Part shown: positions 10,008 to 19,279 of the stretch, piece after piece
How positions within the stretch are numbered: the stretch's first letter is position 1
Layout of the letters: the number at the start of each line of letters is the position of its first letter
NCBI GenBank assembly: GCA_021372945.1
Contig: JAJFTK010000071.1
Span: 16,718-80,717, forward strand
From: Planctomycetaceae bacterium
GTDB taxonomy: Bacteria > Planctomycetota > Phycisphaerae > Sedimentisphaerales > Anaerohalosphaeraceae
DNA: 64,000 nucleotides
Direction: 5' to 3'
The notes under the pieces: model-generated
The model's input: only the letters and a program-made list of their open reading frames with translations
Databases searched by the model: none
Told to the model about the DNA's origin: nothing
Made by a program: the position numbers and the translations under genes

Positions 10008-12320
10008 ATGAAGACTTCCGGCGTGTATGGTATATCCCTGATTATTATGTGGCTGCCTGTGTTCGGATACAGCGCCATAGCGCAACAACCTTTGCGGATT
10101 GAAAACGATAGTGCTGCGGTGATGCTGCGGATTGATAAACAAGCGGCGGACATCAAGTTCAAACAAGTATCCCTGTTCAAAGAGACTTCGATTACGTTTT
10201 CGGAAAAACCCGCCTCTGCGGAGGTTCGTCCCATCGATGATCCGCTATGGGGGAAGGGACAGACGCTTGATATCCAATGTGCATCCGGCTCTTCGTACAC
10301 CATGACGCTCTATCCTGAGCAGCCGTTTATCTTTTTGCAGATGAAGCTCAAGAATGCATCAAGCCAAACGGCGATTCACAAGAATATTGTTCCGTTTAAG
10401 CTCAGGGCCGCCGGCAGATCGGTTCAGTCGCTCAAGGCCCTCGGCACAGGCGGGCTGACCGGCGTGGCTAAAAAGTCAAACTCCGGCAGCTATGCCTTTC
10501 TTGCCATCGCCGACCCGAACACGCGAGAAGGGATCGTGGCTGCCTGGCTGACCAACGAACTCGGCAGCGGCGTCCTCTTCAGCGATGTGCTCGGGCAGGC
10601 AGTTGTCATGGATCCGCGTATCGATTTTGGCTCTCTGCGCATTGGGGGCGGACAAAGCCAGGCCCTGGAGACCTTCATCCTTGGCGGCTTTACGGACGCC
10701 CGCTTGGGATTGGAGGCCTATGCGGCCGCGGTGGCCAAAAAATACGCGGTCAAATTGAAGCCGCAGCCGGTTGTTTACTGCACCTGGTACCACGCCGGAG
10801 CATCCAACGAAAAGGACCTTGCTAAAAACGCCGCATTTGCACAGCAGAATCTTGCTCCTTTTGGCTTTTCCGTGGTCCAGATCGACGACAAATGGCAGGA
10901 TGGCGTTCGCTCCAACGGCCCGCAGAAGGTATTTGAAAGGATCAAGCCGGATGGACCGTATCCAGCGGGCATGAAAGCCACGGCTGACCGCATCAAATCG
11001 CTCGGACTGACGCCGGGAATCTGGTTCATGCCGTTCGCAGGGACCTTCGACGACCCGTACTTTTCCGACAAGCAGTACCTTTTTGCGACCAAGGACGGCC
11101 AGCCCTTCGATACCAAATGGGGCGGCACTTGTTTTGACCTGACCAATCCCAAGACACAGCAGTATGTCTATGATACTGCTCATCGAATCGCTCACGAATG
11201 GGGCTATCAATATTTCAAGATGGACGGCTTGTTTACTGGAACCGCCGCGCGCCTGATGTATGTCAACGACCGCTACAAGGACGATCAATTCGGCGAAACA
11301 ACATTGCACGACCCCAACATGACGCATATCCAGGCGTACCGGACGGGCCTCGGGATCGTCCGCAAGGCCGCCGGACCGGAGGTGTTCTTTCTCGGCTGCT
11401 GCATCCAGCAGAATATACGGTGCTTCGCCCCGGCGATGGGCCTGGTCGATGCGATGCGAATCGGCCCGGATAATAATCGCATGTGGGAGGCCATGCTGCG
11501 CGGCCCCGATTACGGCAGCCGCAGTTACTTCCTGAACCGGCGCGTGTGGTACAATGACCCCGACCCCATCTACGTTCAGGAGGATGTCCCGCTGGAGCAG
11601 GCGCGCTCGCTATGTTCGTGGGTAACGATTGCCGGCCAACTTAGCGCCAGCAGCGTCGATTATACCAAACTGACGCCGGAGCGGTTCGACATCCTGAAGC
11701 GGACGATGCCCTCACATACTCTGACGCCTCGCCCTGCGGACCTGTTTGAGCAGAAGATCCCGCGCATCTGGCTCTTGACCGATGAAAGCTCTGGCACACA
11801 GCGCGATGTCATCGCGCTGTATAACTGGGACGGCAAGCAGGCAGCGAAGATCAGCTATCCGCTGGAGAAGCTCGGGCTCGATGGCAAGCAGCAATATGTC
11901 GGCTTTGATTATTGGACGAATACCTTTGTCAAACCATTCAGCGGCCGCATCGTCGCCGAACTTGCGCCAACGGCCTGCAAAATCCTCTCTGTGCGGCCGG
12001 TCAGCGAGTCGCCGCAGGTCCTCGGCACCTCGCGCCATATCACGCAGGGCATCATGGACATCAAAAAGGAAAACTGGAACGCTGTCTCCAAAACGCTCGA
12101 AGGGACAAGCGAGCTGGTCGGCGGCGATCCTTATGAGATAAGATTGGCGGCCTTCAAAAAAGACGGCCCATGGAAATTCAAAGCGGCAGCAGTCTCAGGT
12201 GTCGATGGTCAAACGCCCGCCGCGACAATCCGTCTGATCAGCCAGGAAGGGCCTTATATTCGCGTTCTGATCGAATCGCCTCAAAGCCTTTCAATCAACT
12301 GGAAGGTCCAATTCGAATAA
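10008..12320 (+). CDS. Alpha-galactosidase-like protein, clan GH-D (GH36-type)
   Basis: A 770-residue secreted protein (signal peptide ending SAIAQQ). After an N-terminal beta-sandwich comes a barrel with VVYCTWYHAG, VVQIDDKWQDG, GIWFMPFAG, YFKMDGLFTG (likely nucleophile Asp406) and AMRIGPDNNRMW (likely acid/base Asp488), the two-Asp arrangement of GH36 and raffinose-synthase-like enzymes. The C-terminus is a small beta domain. ATG 10008 follows AGGAGA; the gap from the GH27 gene is 38 bases. It closes the five-gene plus operon and faces the GH28 gene on the other strand. Assignment to clan GH-D is firm by motif; alpha-galactosidase rather than another alpha-glycosidase is inference, supported by the GH27 neighbour. 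Confidence 0.75.
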   Translation: MKTSGVYGISLIIMWLPVFGYSAIAQQPLRIENDSAAVMLRIDKQAADIKFKQVSLFKETSITFSEKPASAEVRPIDDPLWGKGQTLDIQCASGSSYTMTLYPEQPFIFLQMKLKNASSQTAIHKNIVPFKLRAAGRSVQSLKALGTGGLTGVAKKSNSGSYAFLAIADPNTREGIVAAWLTNELGSGVLFSDVLGQAVVMDPRIDFGSLRIGGGQSQALETFILGGFTDARLGLEAYAAAVAKKYAVKLKPQPVVYCTWYHAGASNEKDLAKNAAFAQQNLAPFGFSVVQIDDKWQDGVRSNGPQKVFERIKPDGPYPAGMKATADRIKSLGLTPGIWFMPFAGTFDDPYFSDKQYLFATKDGQPFDTKWGGTCFDLTNPKTQQYVYDTAHRIAHEWGYQYFKMDGLFTGTAARLMYVNDRYKDDQFGETTLHDPNMTHIQAYRTGLGIVRKAAGPEVFFLGCCIQQNIRCFAPAMGLVDAMRIGPDNNRMWEAMLRGPDYGSRSYFLNRRVWYNDPDPIYVQEDVPLEQARSLCSWVTIAGQLSASSVDYTKLTPERFDILKRTMPSHTLTPRPADLFEQKIPRIWLLTDESSGTQRDVIALYNWDGKQAAKISYPLEKLGLDGKQQYVGFDYWTNTFVKPFSGRIVAELAPTACKILSVRPVSESPQVLGTSRHITQGIMDIKKENWNAVSKTLEGTSELVGGDPYEIRLAAFKKDGPWKFKAAAVSGVDGQTPAATIRLISQEGPYIRVLIESPQSLSINWKVQFE

Positions 12321-12418
12321 GGTCGTCTGAGCGAGGAACGTAAGTGACCCGATGCGCGTTTGGGTAATCCGTATTTATTGTCACCGGGGCTCTGCGCTGG
12401 CTTGGTCATCCGGCACTA

Positions 12419-13990
12419 CTATTTCCGGATAGCCTCAAGCACCGGCGAATTGCGCACCACAAGCCGGCGGACCTCTTCGAATTGCGCCGCGGGGATGCCT
12501 TCGGCAAGCTGCGCCTTGAAGTTATCGATCTCGAGCCCATCGACGTCGATGCAGACCATCGCCGGCCGCCAATCGTCTTTTTCAAAGCTCAGCGTTATAT
12601 TCGCCAGTTCCAGGTCTTTGACGTGCCGGGCGAACAGTCCGTAAGCCGGCATCGTGCCGATCTTGCTCGGTTCCGGGTAACCGGCGCCCAGCTCCTTAGG
12701 CGTGATCGCGGCGTCTTCCTTTGTCCCGCCGCCGGCAAAGACCAGCCGGATATTTTCCAGCCGAACGCCTTCAATTGGCTCGCCCGGCACGCCGGTGATC
12801 TGAATGCCGCTGCGGCGGTCAATGCCTGCTGCAATCACGTTGGCGATCAGGATATTGCGGGCCTTGCTCGGGACGGTCACCTCCGGCCCGCGGTTGCGTT
12901 TGCCCGTGGTAATATAGATCGGGTAATCATCCACCTCCATCATGGTCAGATTGCTGATGACGATGTTTTCCATGATCCCGCCGTCCACCTCCTCCAGGGC
13001 CAGTCCTTTGCAGGCACGGAATGTGCAGTTACTGACGGTTACGTTACGGAAGCCTCCGTTGGCTTCGGTGCCGAATTTAATGCGGCCGTTCTTATTCTTG
13101 CTGGGTTTCATCGTGCCATCCAGCAGCGTCCCTTCTTCAAACGCTGAAACCTGGCAATTGACGATGGTCAGATTTTCCGTGATGACGTTCCTTTTCAAGG
13201 CAAAGCTGCTCTTGGGACACAGGGCATCGTCGTTGGGCGCATTGATGCGGCAATTGGAAATGGTGGTATTCCTGCAGCAATCGATGTCGATGCCGTCGCG
13301 GTTGGTGTCCATGGTTACGTTGTCAACCGTCATGCCGTCACAGCCGGTCGCCAGGATCGCGAAATGTCCGCCGTGATAGATCGTAAAATCGCGCATCAGC
13401 ACGTTCCGGCACAGTTTCAGCGCGATCGCCTTATTGCCGAGCCGGACCGGTTCGAATGGCCTGCGCTCGGCGTCCGGCTTATCCCAATTCGAAAATCCGG
13501 TCATGCGATCCTGCGGCCCGTCGCCTTTGACCAGTCCGCCGCCGTCGATCATCCCCGGGCCGGTAATGGACACGTTGGTCAGATTCTCGCCCCAGATCAG
13601 GCTATTGTGAAAGAACGTGTGCCCGCCGTCCTGGTAGGCGATCCCTTCCCAAGGTTCGATCGGATCATAGGCGTTCATCTCCTGCGGAGCGCCCAGGATC
13701 GTCGCGCCCTGGCCGATATACAAATGCACATTGCTTTTCAGATGGATGCTGCCGCTCAGGTACGTGCCCGCCGAAAGGTAAACCGTCCCGCCGCCCTTTT
13801 CAGCGCAAGCCTCTATCGCGCGGTTGATCGCCGCATGGTCAAGCACCTTGCCGTCGCCTGCCGCGCCGAAATCATAAACATCATATACGGACCTTGCCGA
13901 CTTGCCGGCAAGCGGCTCTGCGGCACACGACATTAAGCCGATTGCGCCGACCAGCGCCGCACATGATAAAATAATCCTGACCTTGCTCAT
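12419..13990 (-). CDS. Polygalacturonase-type glycosidase, GH28, lipoprotein
   Basis: A right-handed beta-helix enzyme cutting galacturonan or rhamnogalacturonan by inversion. It has VYDFGAAGDGKVLDHAAIN near the N-terminus, then the GH28 catalytic set: NRDGIDIDCC (about residue 230), NDDALC (about 253) and NGRIKFGTEANGG. The N-terminus is a lipoprotein signal with lipobox LMSC, so the enzyme is probably membrane-anchored. The frame extends six codons further up (ATG at 14008), but that stretch contains the Shine-Dalgarno AGGAAAGGAG itself, which is ideally placed for ATG 13990. It lies 26 bases after the GH105 fusion gene, so the pair forms a short minus-strand operon; a GH105 partner fits removal of unsaturated uronates from pectic fragments. 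Confidence 0.9.
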   Translation of the reverse strand: MSKVRIILSCAALVGAIGLMSCAAEPLAGKSARSVYDVYDFGAAGDGKVLDHAAINRAIEACAEKGGGTVYLSAGTYLSGSIHLKSNVHLYIGQGATILGAPQEMNAYDPIEPWEGIAYQDGGHTFFHNSLIWGENLTNVSITGPGMIDGGGLVKGDGPQDRMTGFSNWDKPDAERRPFEPVRLGNKAIALKLCRNVLMRDFTIYHGGHFAILATGCDGMTVDNVTMDTNRDGIDIDCCRNTTISNCRINAPNDDALCPKSSFALKRNVITENLTIVNCQVSAFEEGTLLDGTMKPSKNKNGRIKFGTEANGGFRNVTVSNCTFRACKGLALEEVDGGIMENIVISNLTMMEVDDYPIYITTGKRNRGPEVTVPSKARNILIANVIAAGIDRRSGIQITGVPGEPIEGVRLENIRLVFAGGGTKEDAAITPKELGAGYPEPSKIGTMPAYGLFARHVKDLELANITLSFEKDDWRPAMVCIDVDGLEIDNFKAQLAEGIPAAQFEEVRRLVVRNSPVLEAIRK

Positions 13991-14016
13991 AAAAACTCCT
14001 TTCCTCATGAGATTCT

Positions 14017-17000
14017 TTATTTATGCAGCTTTTCCAGCTTTGGCTTTTCCACGATGGCCGTCGCCCACAGGAAACCCGCGACTGCCTCCTTGGCGTTGAT
14101 CATCTTTTTATAATTGATATACTTTGCATAGTCGGCCTGCACGCCCAGGCCATCGCAGGCGCTGTAGATATCGACCAGTCCTTTGTCGTTGATCCGCGCA
14201 TTATCGACGATCCCGCGATAGCCCTTCTCGACAACGCCGGCGTAGTCGCTTTTTTGGAGCAGCCCCAGTTCAATGCCCTTTGCGACTGCGTAGGTGAACA
14301 TTGCGCTGCCGGAGGTGTCGGTCCAGTTATCGGGCCGATCCCCCTTATCGACCACCTGGAACCAGCGGCCGCTCTGCGGATCCTGCGTGCGCTTCAGACC
14401 CGCGGCCAGCCGCCGGTAGACATCCTCGATCGCCGTGCGATTTGGATGGTCCTGCGGCAGAACAGCCAATGTCTCAACGATGACAAGCGCATACCACCCA
14501 AGTCCCTCGCTCCACACCTCCGGCGAAAGTCCCGTCCGCGGGTCCGCCCAGCGCGCAGCCTTCTGGCCGTGTCCCGGTTCATAGATCCCGTGCAGGTATA
14601 GCCCGGAATCGCCGGCCTGCGCCCGTTTGGCGTAGACGCTTATCTGCCGGGTGGACTCGTCCCAGGCATAGTCCGCCTGCCCGATGGATTTGCCGTAGCG
14701 CGTCAGGAACATTTGTCCCATGAAAATCCCGTCGATCCACATCTGCCCAGGCATGCCGTGCGCGTGCCAAAAGCCTCCATCGTTGTTGCGCGGATAACCC
14801 TCAAACGCCTTGAAGATCGTATCGGCCGCCTTCTTGTAGCGTTTGTCATTCGTCTGTTCATACAGCATCACCAGCGTGTTGCCGGTCATCATGTTATCCA
14901 GATTCGTGAAGGCGATCTTCTGCGTCTTGCCGCGGGATGTGGCGGCATCAAGGAAGTTGCCGTTTTGGTCAACCAGCGAATCGATGTATTTCTTTGTGTA
15001 ATCGAAATATCGTTTATCGCCCGTGGCCTTGTAGAGCATTTCGAAGCCGTAAAGCGTATGGCCGTTGACATAGGTCCATGCGTTCCAATAGGCCTGCCGG
15101 TAATCGGGCCAACGCGCCATCACCGTTTCAGCCGTCGCAACCGACCAGAAGGGCGGCTGCTCGCCGGGCCTGTAATTCAATCGCGCCTGGGGCACTGCCG
15201 TCGCGGCGGCGTCTTCCTGCGGTACGGTTCCCGGCGGCAGGATATTGCCCTTCGCTTTGTTGGTGATAGTGCCCCAGTAATTTTCGGCATCAGAGACATT
15301 GACGGCGGCGATATTCAACTCCGAAAGCGTTCCCGTGTAGAGGATCGCCGTCTCTCCTTTGGCAAGGTCGATCCGCGTGACGCCTTTGCCGGCATCTGAT
15401 AATTTGAACGCACGCGTGCCTGCCGCCTTGATCTGGCCCGACATGTCGGTCTTGACAGAACACGGTTCTCCCGCCAGGCTCTCGATGCGGATGAAAGCAG
15501 TTTGGCCGTCTTGCCGCACAGCGCTCACCAGGAATGCTCCTTCGGCCCTCATATTGTGAAATGCCGCATCCTTCCAGTCGGTGGGCACGGCGGGAAAGAC
15601 ACGGATAGTATCGCCGTAGCTGGTAAGGATCATGTCCTGGAGGCTCCGCGCGGCCAGCAATGGTGTTTCGATGACGGGCGAGCCTTCGATATAAAAGGTA
15701 TTGGGCTGCGCGGGGAACTTCTCGTGATCCAGCGACTTGAGAATTGATTCAAGTGCCTTATTGCCCTGGCCCTTCATCGCCTGCATCGACGCGGCCGCCA
15801 GCCACGAATACCCGCGAAAGGCCTCCGAATACGAAAGCCAGTGTGCAAGCGATCGATCGATAAGTTCGCCCTGCGCCGCATCGTCGTAGGTATATTCATA
15901 AAAAGGATAGACCATGAACATGTGCGACCAGTGACGGTGCGAATACGCGAACGGCTGTTCAGCCCCAACCATGAATCCCTGCCGCGGATCGACCGGGTAC
16001 GCGGCCAGGCTGGTCAATACCGTTTTAACTTCCGCGATCGCAGGGTCGTTCAGTTTCAGCCGGTCATTGGCGTACACCATTGCGCCCATCATCCACTTGA
16101 AGATCGAAAGATTATAATTGCAATCCCGCGGCGGCGGGTAGCCCTCGCGCGTGTATTCCGGCGAACCGCTCGGCTTGAGGTGGTACTTGCCGTCGGCACC
16201 CTTTTCCACATAGTAGTCCATGAAGAACCGCCAATGCCCCTTCAGCAGCGGGTAAAGTTTTTCGCGCAGCAGCGCATCATCCATCGTCGCGCGGTATTGC
16301 TGCCAGACGTTGTGCAGCGCATAACCCAAATTGCCGACCTCGTAATTCGACGTCGGGCATGAACGCTCCAGTGTAATGGGGCTCGACCGGCCGATCGCGC
16401 AGCGTCCATTTCCCTGCGCGTTCTTCTCAAGGTTGTCCTTGTATTTCAGCATCCAATCGATCATTGAATTGGCAAGGTCATTGTGATTGGATGCGTAGAA
16501 GGGCGCATAGGCGCACTGGATATTCAGGTTCCACCAGATGCCCGGCCATTTCGTGCCGCGAAGATACCAGGGTCCCGCCAGGTCCAGGATGGGGCGATCG
16601 CCGCGCGTGGCCGAAGCCATCTTATACATCTGGATCCAGTAAAAACTTTCAAATCGTGAATTCGGCAGCGACAGAAAACTCTTTTGATAGAAATCGTGCC
16701 ACCAGTCCCTATGTGTCTGCACGAATCGGTTTATATCCGTACCGGCGGCCCGTTTCACGTTGTCGATGGCCTGCTGTTTGGCCGTTGTGCCCGGCCAGGA
16801 GTGTGTCGTGCTGATATAAACCCGATACATGTCCTTGCCGCTGTCAACGGTCTTCCATGCGGTCACATACTGACCCGGCCCGCGCCCTTCCGTATCAAAC
16901 TCGACGCTTTCGGGCATCTCCTGCACGCTAACGGTAACGCCGTCGATCGTTTCTCTCACCTGCGGCGGATACGGCCTGGTATTCTTTTTGCCTTGCTCAT

Positions 17001-17523
17001 CGGGCCGCGACGTCTGGCAGATGTCCGGCTGCCATTGCAGATCGAACGTCTCACTGCCTTCGGTGAGCACATCCAGCAGGATTATTTCCTCTGCCGCGTG
17101 CGTCAGCGCACGGATCGCTATTGCCCCGCGATCGGTCCTGACGGCGCCTCGAGTCTCCGCGTTCCACAGGTCCAGCCGCATCTGCCCCTGTGGATTTTGC
17201 CCTTTATAACGCAGCAGAAAATTGCCATGCGGCATGCGGCAGCGGCCCGTATAGATGCTGCTGCTGTTGCGATGATCATACGCATCCGTCCGGCTGACCT
17301 CGAAGTACAGGCCTTTGTCCTTTTGCCAGAATACCGTCCCAATGATCCCATTGCCCACGAACGCGCCATCGTTCCAGCCGCTGGGCATCTGGGTCCATAT
17401 CAGATCGCTGCGCGACAGGAACTTGGCCCAATCGACATTAACCTGGATCTCTTGTGAAAAGCAAACAGAAACGAATACGATCATGAAGGCTGGTGTGATT
17501 CGCCAAGCGGCGTGATTGCACAT
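14017..17523 (-). CDS. DUF5703/GH95-like glycosidase fused to GH105 unsaturated glucuronyl/galacturonyl hydrolase
   Basis: A 1168-residue fusion. The signal peptide (RITPAFMIVFVSVCFSQ) is followed by a DUF5703_N / GH95-like start (DWAKFLSRSDLIW, DGAFVGNGIIGTVFW) and an alpha/alpha-barrel to about residue 720. From about 790 the protein is a complete GH105: YGFEMLYKATGDKRYFDYTK, MWIDGIFMGQMFL with the likely catalytic Asp near 929, EPGHG, and SEGLGWYALVIVETL. GH105 hydrolyses the 4,5-unsaturated uronate left by pectate or rhamnogalacturonan lyases. ATG 17523 is chosen over upstream codons because GGAG sits 8 bases before it. It is the first gene of the minus operon, divergent from the GH29 lipoprotein, with a perfect palindrome just upstream of its start. 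The function of the N-terminal half is not established; a fucosidase-like role is a guess from GH95 resemblance. Confidence 0.82.
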   Translation of the reverse strand: MCNHAAWRITPAFMIVFVSVCFSQEIQVNVDWAKFLSRSDLIWTQMPSGWNDGAFVGNGIIGTVFWQKDKGLYFEVSRTDAYDHRNSSSIYTGRCRMPHGNFLLRYKGQNPQGQMRLDLWNAETRGAVRTDRGAIAIRALTHAAEEIILLDVLTEGSETFDLQWQPDICQTSRPDEQGKKNTRPYPPQVRETIDGVTVSVQEMPESVEFDTEGRGPGQYVTAWKTVDSGKDMYRVYISTTHSWPGTTAKQQAIDNVKRAAGTDINRFVQTHRDWWHDFYQKSFLSLPNSRFESFYWIQMYKMASATRGDRPILDLAGPWYLRGTKWPGIWWNLNIQCAYAPFYASNHNDLANSMIDWMLKYKDNLEKNAQGNGRCAIGRSSPITLERSCPTSNYEVGNLGYALHNVWQQYRATMDDALLREKLYPLLKGHWRFFMDYYVEKGADGKYHLKPSGSPEYTREGYPPPRDCNYNLSIFKWMMGAMVYANDRLKLNDPAIAEVKTVLTSLAAYPVDPRQGFMVGAEQPFAYSHRHWSHMFMVYPFYEYTYDDAAQGELIDRSLAHWLSYSEAFRGYSWLAAASMQAMKGQGNKALESILKSLDHEKFPAQPNTFYIEGSPVIETPLLAARSLQDMILTSYGDTIRVFPAVPTDWKDAAFHNMRAEGAFLVSAVRQDGQTAFIRIESLAGEPCSVKTDMSGQIKAAGTRAFKLSDAGKGVTRIDLAKGETAILYTGTLSELNIAAVNVSDAENYWGTITNKAKGNILPPGTVPQEDAAATAVPQARLNYRPGEQPPFWSVATAETVMARWPDYRQAYWNAWTYVNGHTLYGFEMLYKATGDKRYFDYTKKYIDSLVDQNGNFLDAATSRGKTQKIAFTNLDNMMTGNTLVMLYEQTNDKRYKKAADTIFKAFEGYPRNNDGGFWHAHGMPGQMWIDGIFMGQMFLTRYGKSIGQADYAWDESTRQISVYAKRAQAGDSGLYLHGIYEPGHGQKAARWADPRTGLSPEVWSEGLGWYALVIVETLAVLPQDHPNRTAIEDVYRRLAAGLKRTQDPQSGRWFQVVDKGDRPDNWTDTSGSAMFTYAVAKGIELGLLQKSDYAGVVEKGYRGIVDNARINDKGLVDIYSACDGLGVQADYAKYINYKKMINAKEAVAGFLWATAIVEKPKLEKLHK

Positions 17524-17557
17524 TATCGCTTCTCCGTAATTGTAATGTGATTTCAAT

Positions 17558-17572
17558 TTAAGCGGCGCTTAA
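17558..17572. promoter_or_regulatory. Perfect 15-bp palindrome, candidate operator
   Basis: TTAAGCG-G-CGCTTAA: two exact 7-base half-sites around one base. It sits between the -10-like TATAAT (minus strand, 17584-17589) and the start codon of the GH105 fusion gene, about where transcription would begin, in the only gap between two divergent glycan operons. No T-run follows, so a terminator is unlikely. A repressor site is inference. Confidence 0.45.
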
Positions 17573-17583
17573 TGCCCTAATAT

Positions 17584-17589
17584 ATTATA
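17584..17589 (-). promoter_or_regulatory. Candidate -10 box for the GH105-fusion operon
   Basis: TATAAT on the minus strand, about 60 bases upstream of ATG 17523. No good -35 hexamer is found at 16-18 bases, so this may be an activator-dependent or alternative promoter. Confidence 0.3.
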
Positions 17590-17650
17590 TTCACAGTTTG
17601 CCGGCCGTTCATACGCCATTTTTCGCAAGAATTTCATTTTTTGCCGTACC

Positions 17651-17679
17651 TTGACGGACTTGGGCGGGAATATAATAAT
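17651..17679 (+). promoter_or_regulatory. Candidate sigma-70 promoter for the GH29/GH95-like operon
   Basis: TTGACG (17651-17656), a 17-base spacer and AATAAT (17674-17679); a TATAAT also occurs at 17671 but with a spacer of only 14. It would give a leader of about 120 bases before ATG 17810. A LacI-family-like GGAAACGCTTTT (17777-17788) lies in that leader. Confidence 0.35.
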
Positions 17680-17809
17680 AACGTTAGTCTGCGTACCCTC
17701 GGGCCATGCAAAAAACGCGAAAAGACAAAAATGTTTCTGTTGCCGCAATGATTATTTGCTGATATTCGTTTAGTCTGGAAACGCTTTTTACTTTGAAAGG
17801 ACTCTGGAT

Positions 17810-19279
17810 ATGTCACGAGTGATCCGTCACGTCTCGAAATCGTTGTTCTGCGGCATTGCTGTATTGCTGTCCGTGCTTGCGCTTGCCTCCTGCAAGGTCA
17901 GCCAGCGGGCCTCCACACCCTCCGCGCCCGCGTGGCCGTATGCGAATGAAACCAAAGAACAGAAGGACGCCCGCATGGCCTGGTGGCGGGATGCCCGGTT
18001 TGGCATGTTCATTCATTGGGGCGTCTATTCCGTTCCGGCGGGGACTTACAACGGCCAGCAGATCAAAGGCATCAGCGAATGGATCATGAACCGCGGCAAG
18101 ATCCCGGTGGCCGAATACAAGGCCTACGCCAAAGAGTTTAATCCCGTCAAGTACGACCCGGACGCCTGGGTCCGCCTGGCCAAGGAAGCGGGAATGAAGT
18201 ATATTGTCATCACCTCCAAGCATCATGACGGCTTTGCGCTGTTCGATTCAAAAGTGACGGATTGGGACGTGGTTGACGCGACCCCTTACGGAAAGGACCT
18301 GCTAAAGCCGCTGGCCGAGGCCTGCCGCAGGCACGGGATGAAATTTGGGTTCTATTATTCGCAGGCCCAGGACTGGAGCCATCCCGGCGGGGCGGCTGCC
18401 CGCAAGCCGGTTAAGGATGGTTATGATACGCTTCCCGCCGATGCCGATAAGATCGACGCCTATACCGCCGAACACAAAGGCCATTGGGACCCGGCCCAGG
18501 AAGGCGACATGGACGAGTACCTTCGCAGCATCGCCATGCCGCAGGTCAAAGAGATCTTGTCCAACTACGGCGACATTGCCATTCTCTGGTGGGATACGCC
18601 GACCGGCATGAACCCCGAGCGCGCCGCCATGTTCGAGCCGGTCGTCGGACAGGTTCCCGGCATCATTACCAATAACCGCCTTGGCGGCGGTTTCACCGGA
18701 GATACCGAAACGCCCGAGCAGCGCATCCCCGCCACGGGTTTCGTTGATCGTGACTGGGAGACCTGCATGACCATGAACAGCACGTGGGGCTTCAAGAGCT
18801 ATGACCAGAACTGGAAATCCACAGAGACCCTTCTGCGCAACCTGATCGATATCGCCAGCAAAGGCGGCAACTACCTGCTGAATGTCGGGCCAACCTCCGA
18901 AGGCGAGATCCCGCAGGCGAGTATCGATCGTCTGAAAGAGGTCGGTCAGTGGATGAAGGTCAATGGCCGATCCATTTACGGCACAACGGCCAGTCCTTTC
19001 GCGAATCTGCCATGGGGCCGCTGCACCACGAAGGAAACCAAAAACGGCACAATCCTTTTTTTCCACGTGTTTGACTGGCCCACAGACGGCAAACTCGTTG
19101 TGCCAGGGCTTAAGAACAGCATCAAAAAGGCTCGGCTTCTGGCGACTGGTCAAACCGTCCAGACGCAATCAACCGCCGAAGGTGCAACGCTGATGCTGCC
19201 TGCCAAGTCGCCCGATCCCATCGCGGCGGTGATTGCCGTAAGGATCGACGGCCCGCTTGCCATAGAGCAGTCGCAATGA
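17810..19279 (+). CDS. Alpha-L-fucosidase, GH29, lipoprotein
   Basis: Second GH29 enzyme of the window, 489 residues, close to a minimal GH29. It shows RFGMFIHWGVYSVPAG, VITSKHHDGFALFDSK, ATPYGKD and ILWWDTPTG with nucleophile Asp262. The N-terminus (LLSVLALASC) is a lipoprotein signal, so it is likely anchored in a membrane, unlike the soluble secreted GH29 at 2845. GAAAGG lies 12-16 bases before the ATG. It is divergently arranged with the GH105 fusion operon and its last four bases (ATGA) overlap the start of the GH95-like gene, so the two are translationally coupled. Confidence 0.92.
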   Translation: MSRVIRHVSKSLFCGIAVLLSVLALASCKVSQRASTPSAPAWPYANETKEQKDARMAWWRDARFGMFIHWGVYSVPAGTYNGQQIKGISEWIMNRGKIPVAEYKAYAKEFNPVKYDPDAWVRLAKEAGMKYIVITSKHHDGFALFDSKVTDWDVVDATPYGKDLLKPLAEACRRHGMKFGFYYSQAQDWSHPGGAAARKPVKDGYDTLPADADKIDAYTAEHKGHWDPAQEGDMDEYLRSIAMPQVKEILSNYGDIAILWWDTPTGMNPERAAMFEPVVGQVPGIITNNRLGGGFTGDTETPEQRIPATGFVDRDWETCMTMNSTWGFKSYDQNWKSTETLLRNLIDIASKGGNYLLNVGPTSEGEIPQASIDRLKEVGQWMKVNGRSIYGTTASPFANLPWGRCTTKETKNGTILFFHVFDWPTDGKLVVPGLKNSIKKARLLATGQTVQTQSTAEGATLMLPAKSPDPIAAVIAVRIDGPLAIEQSQ

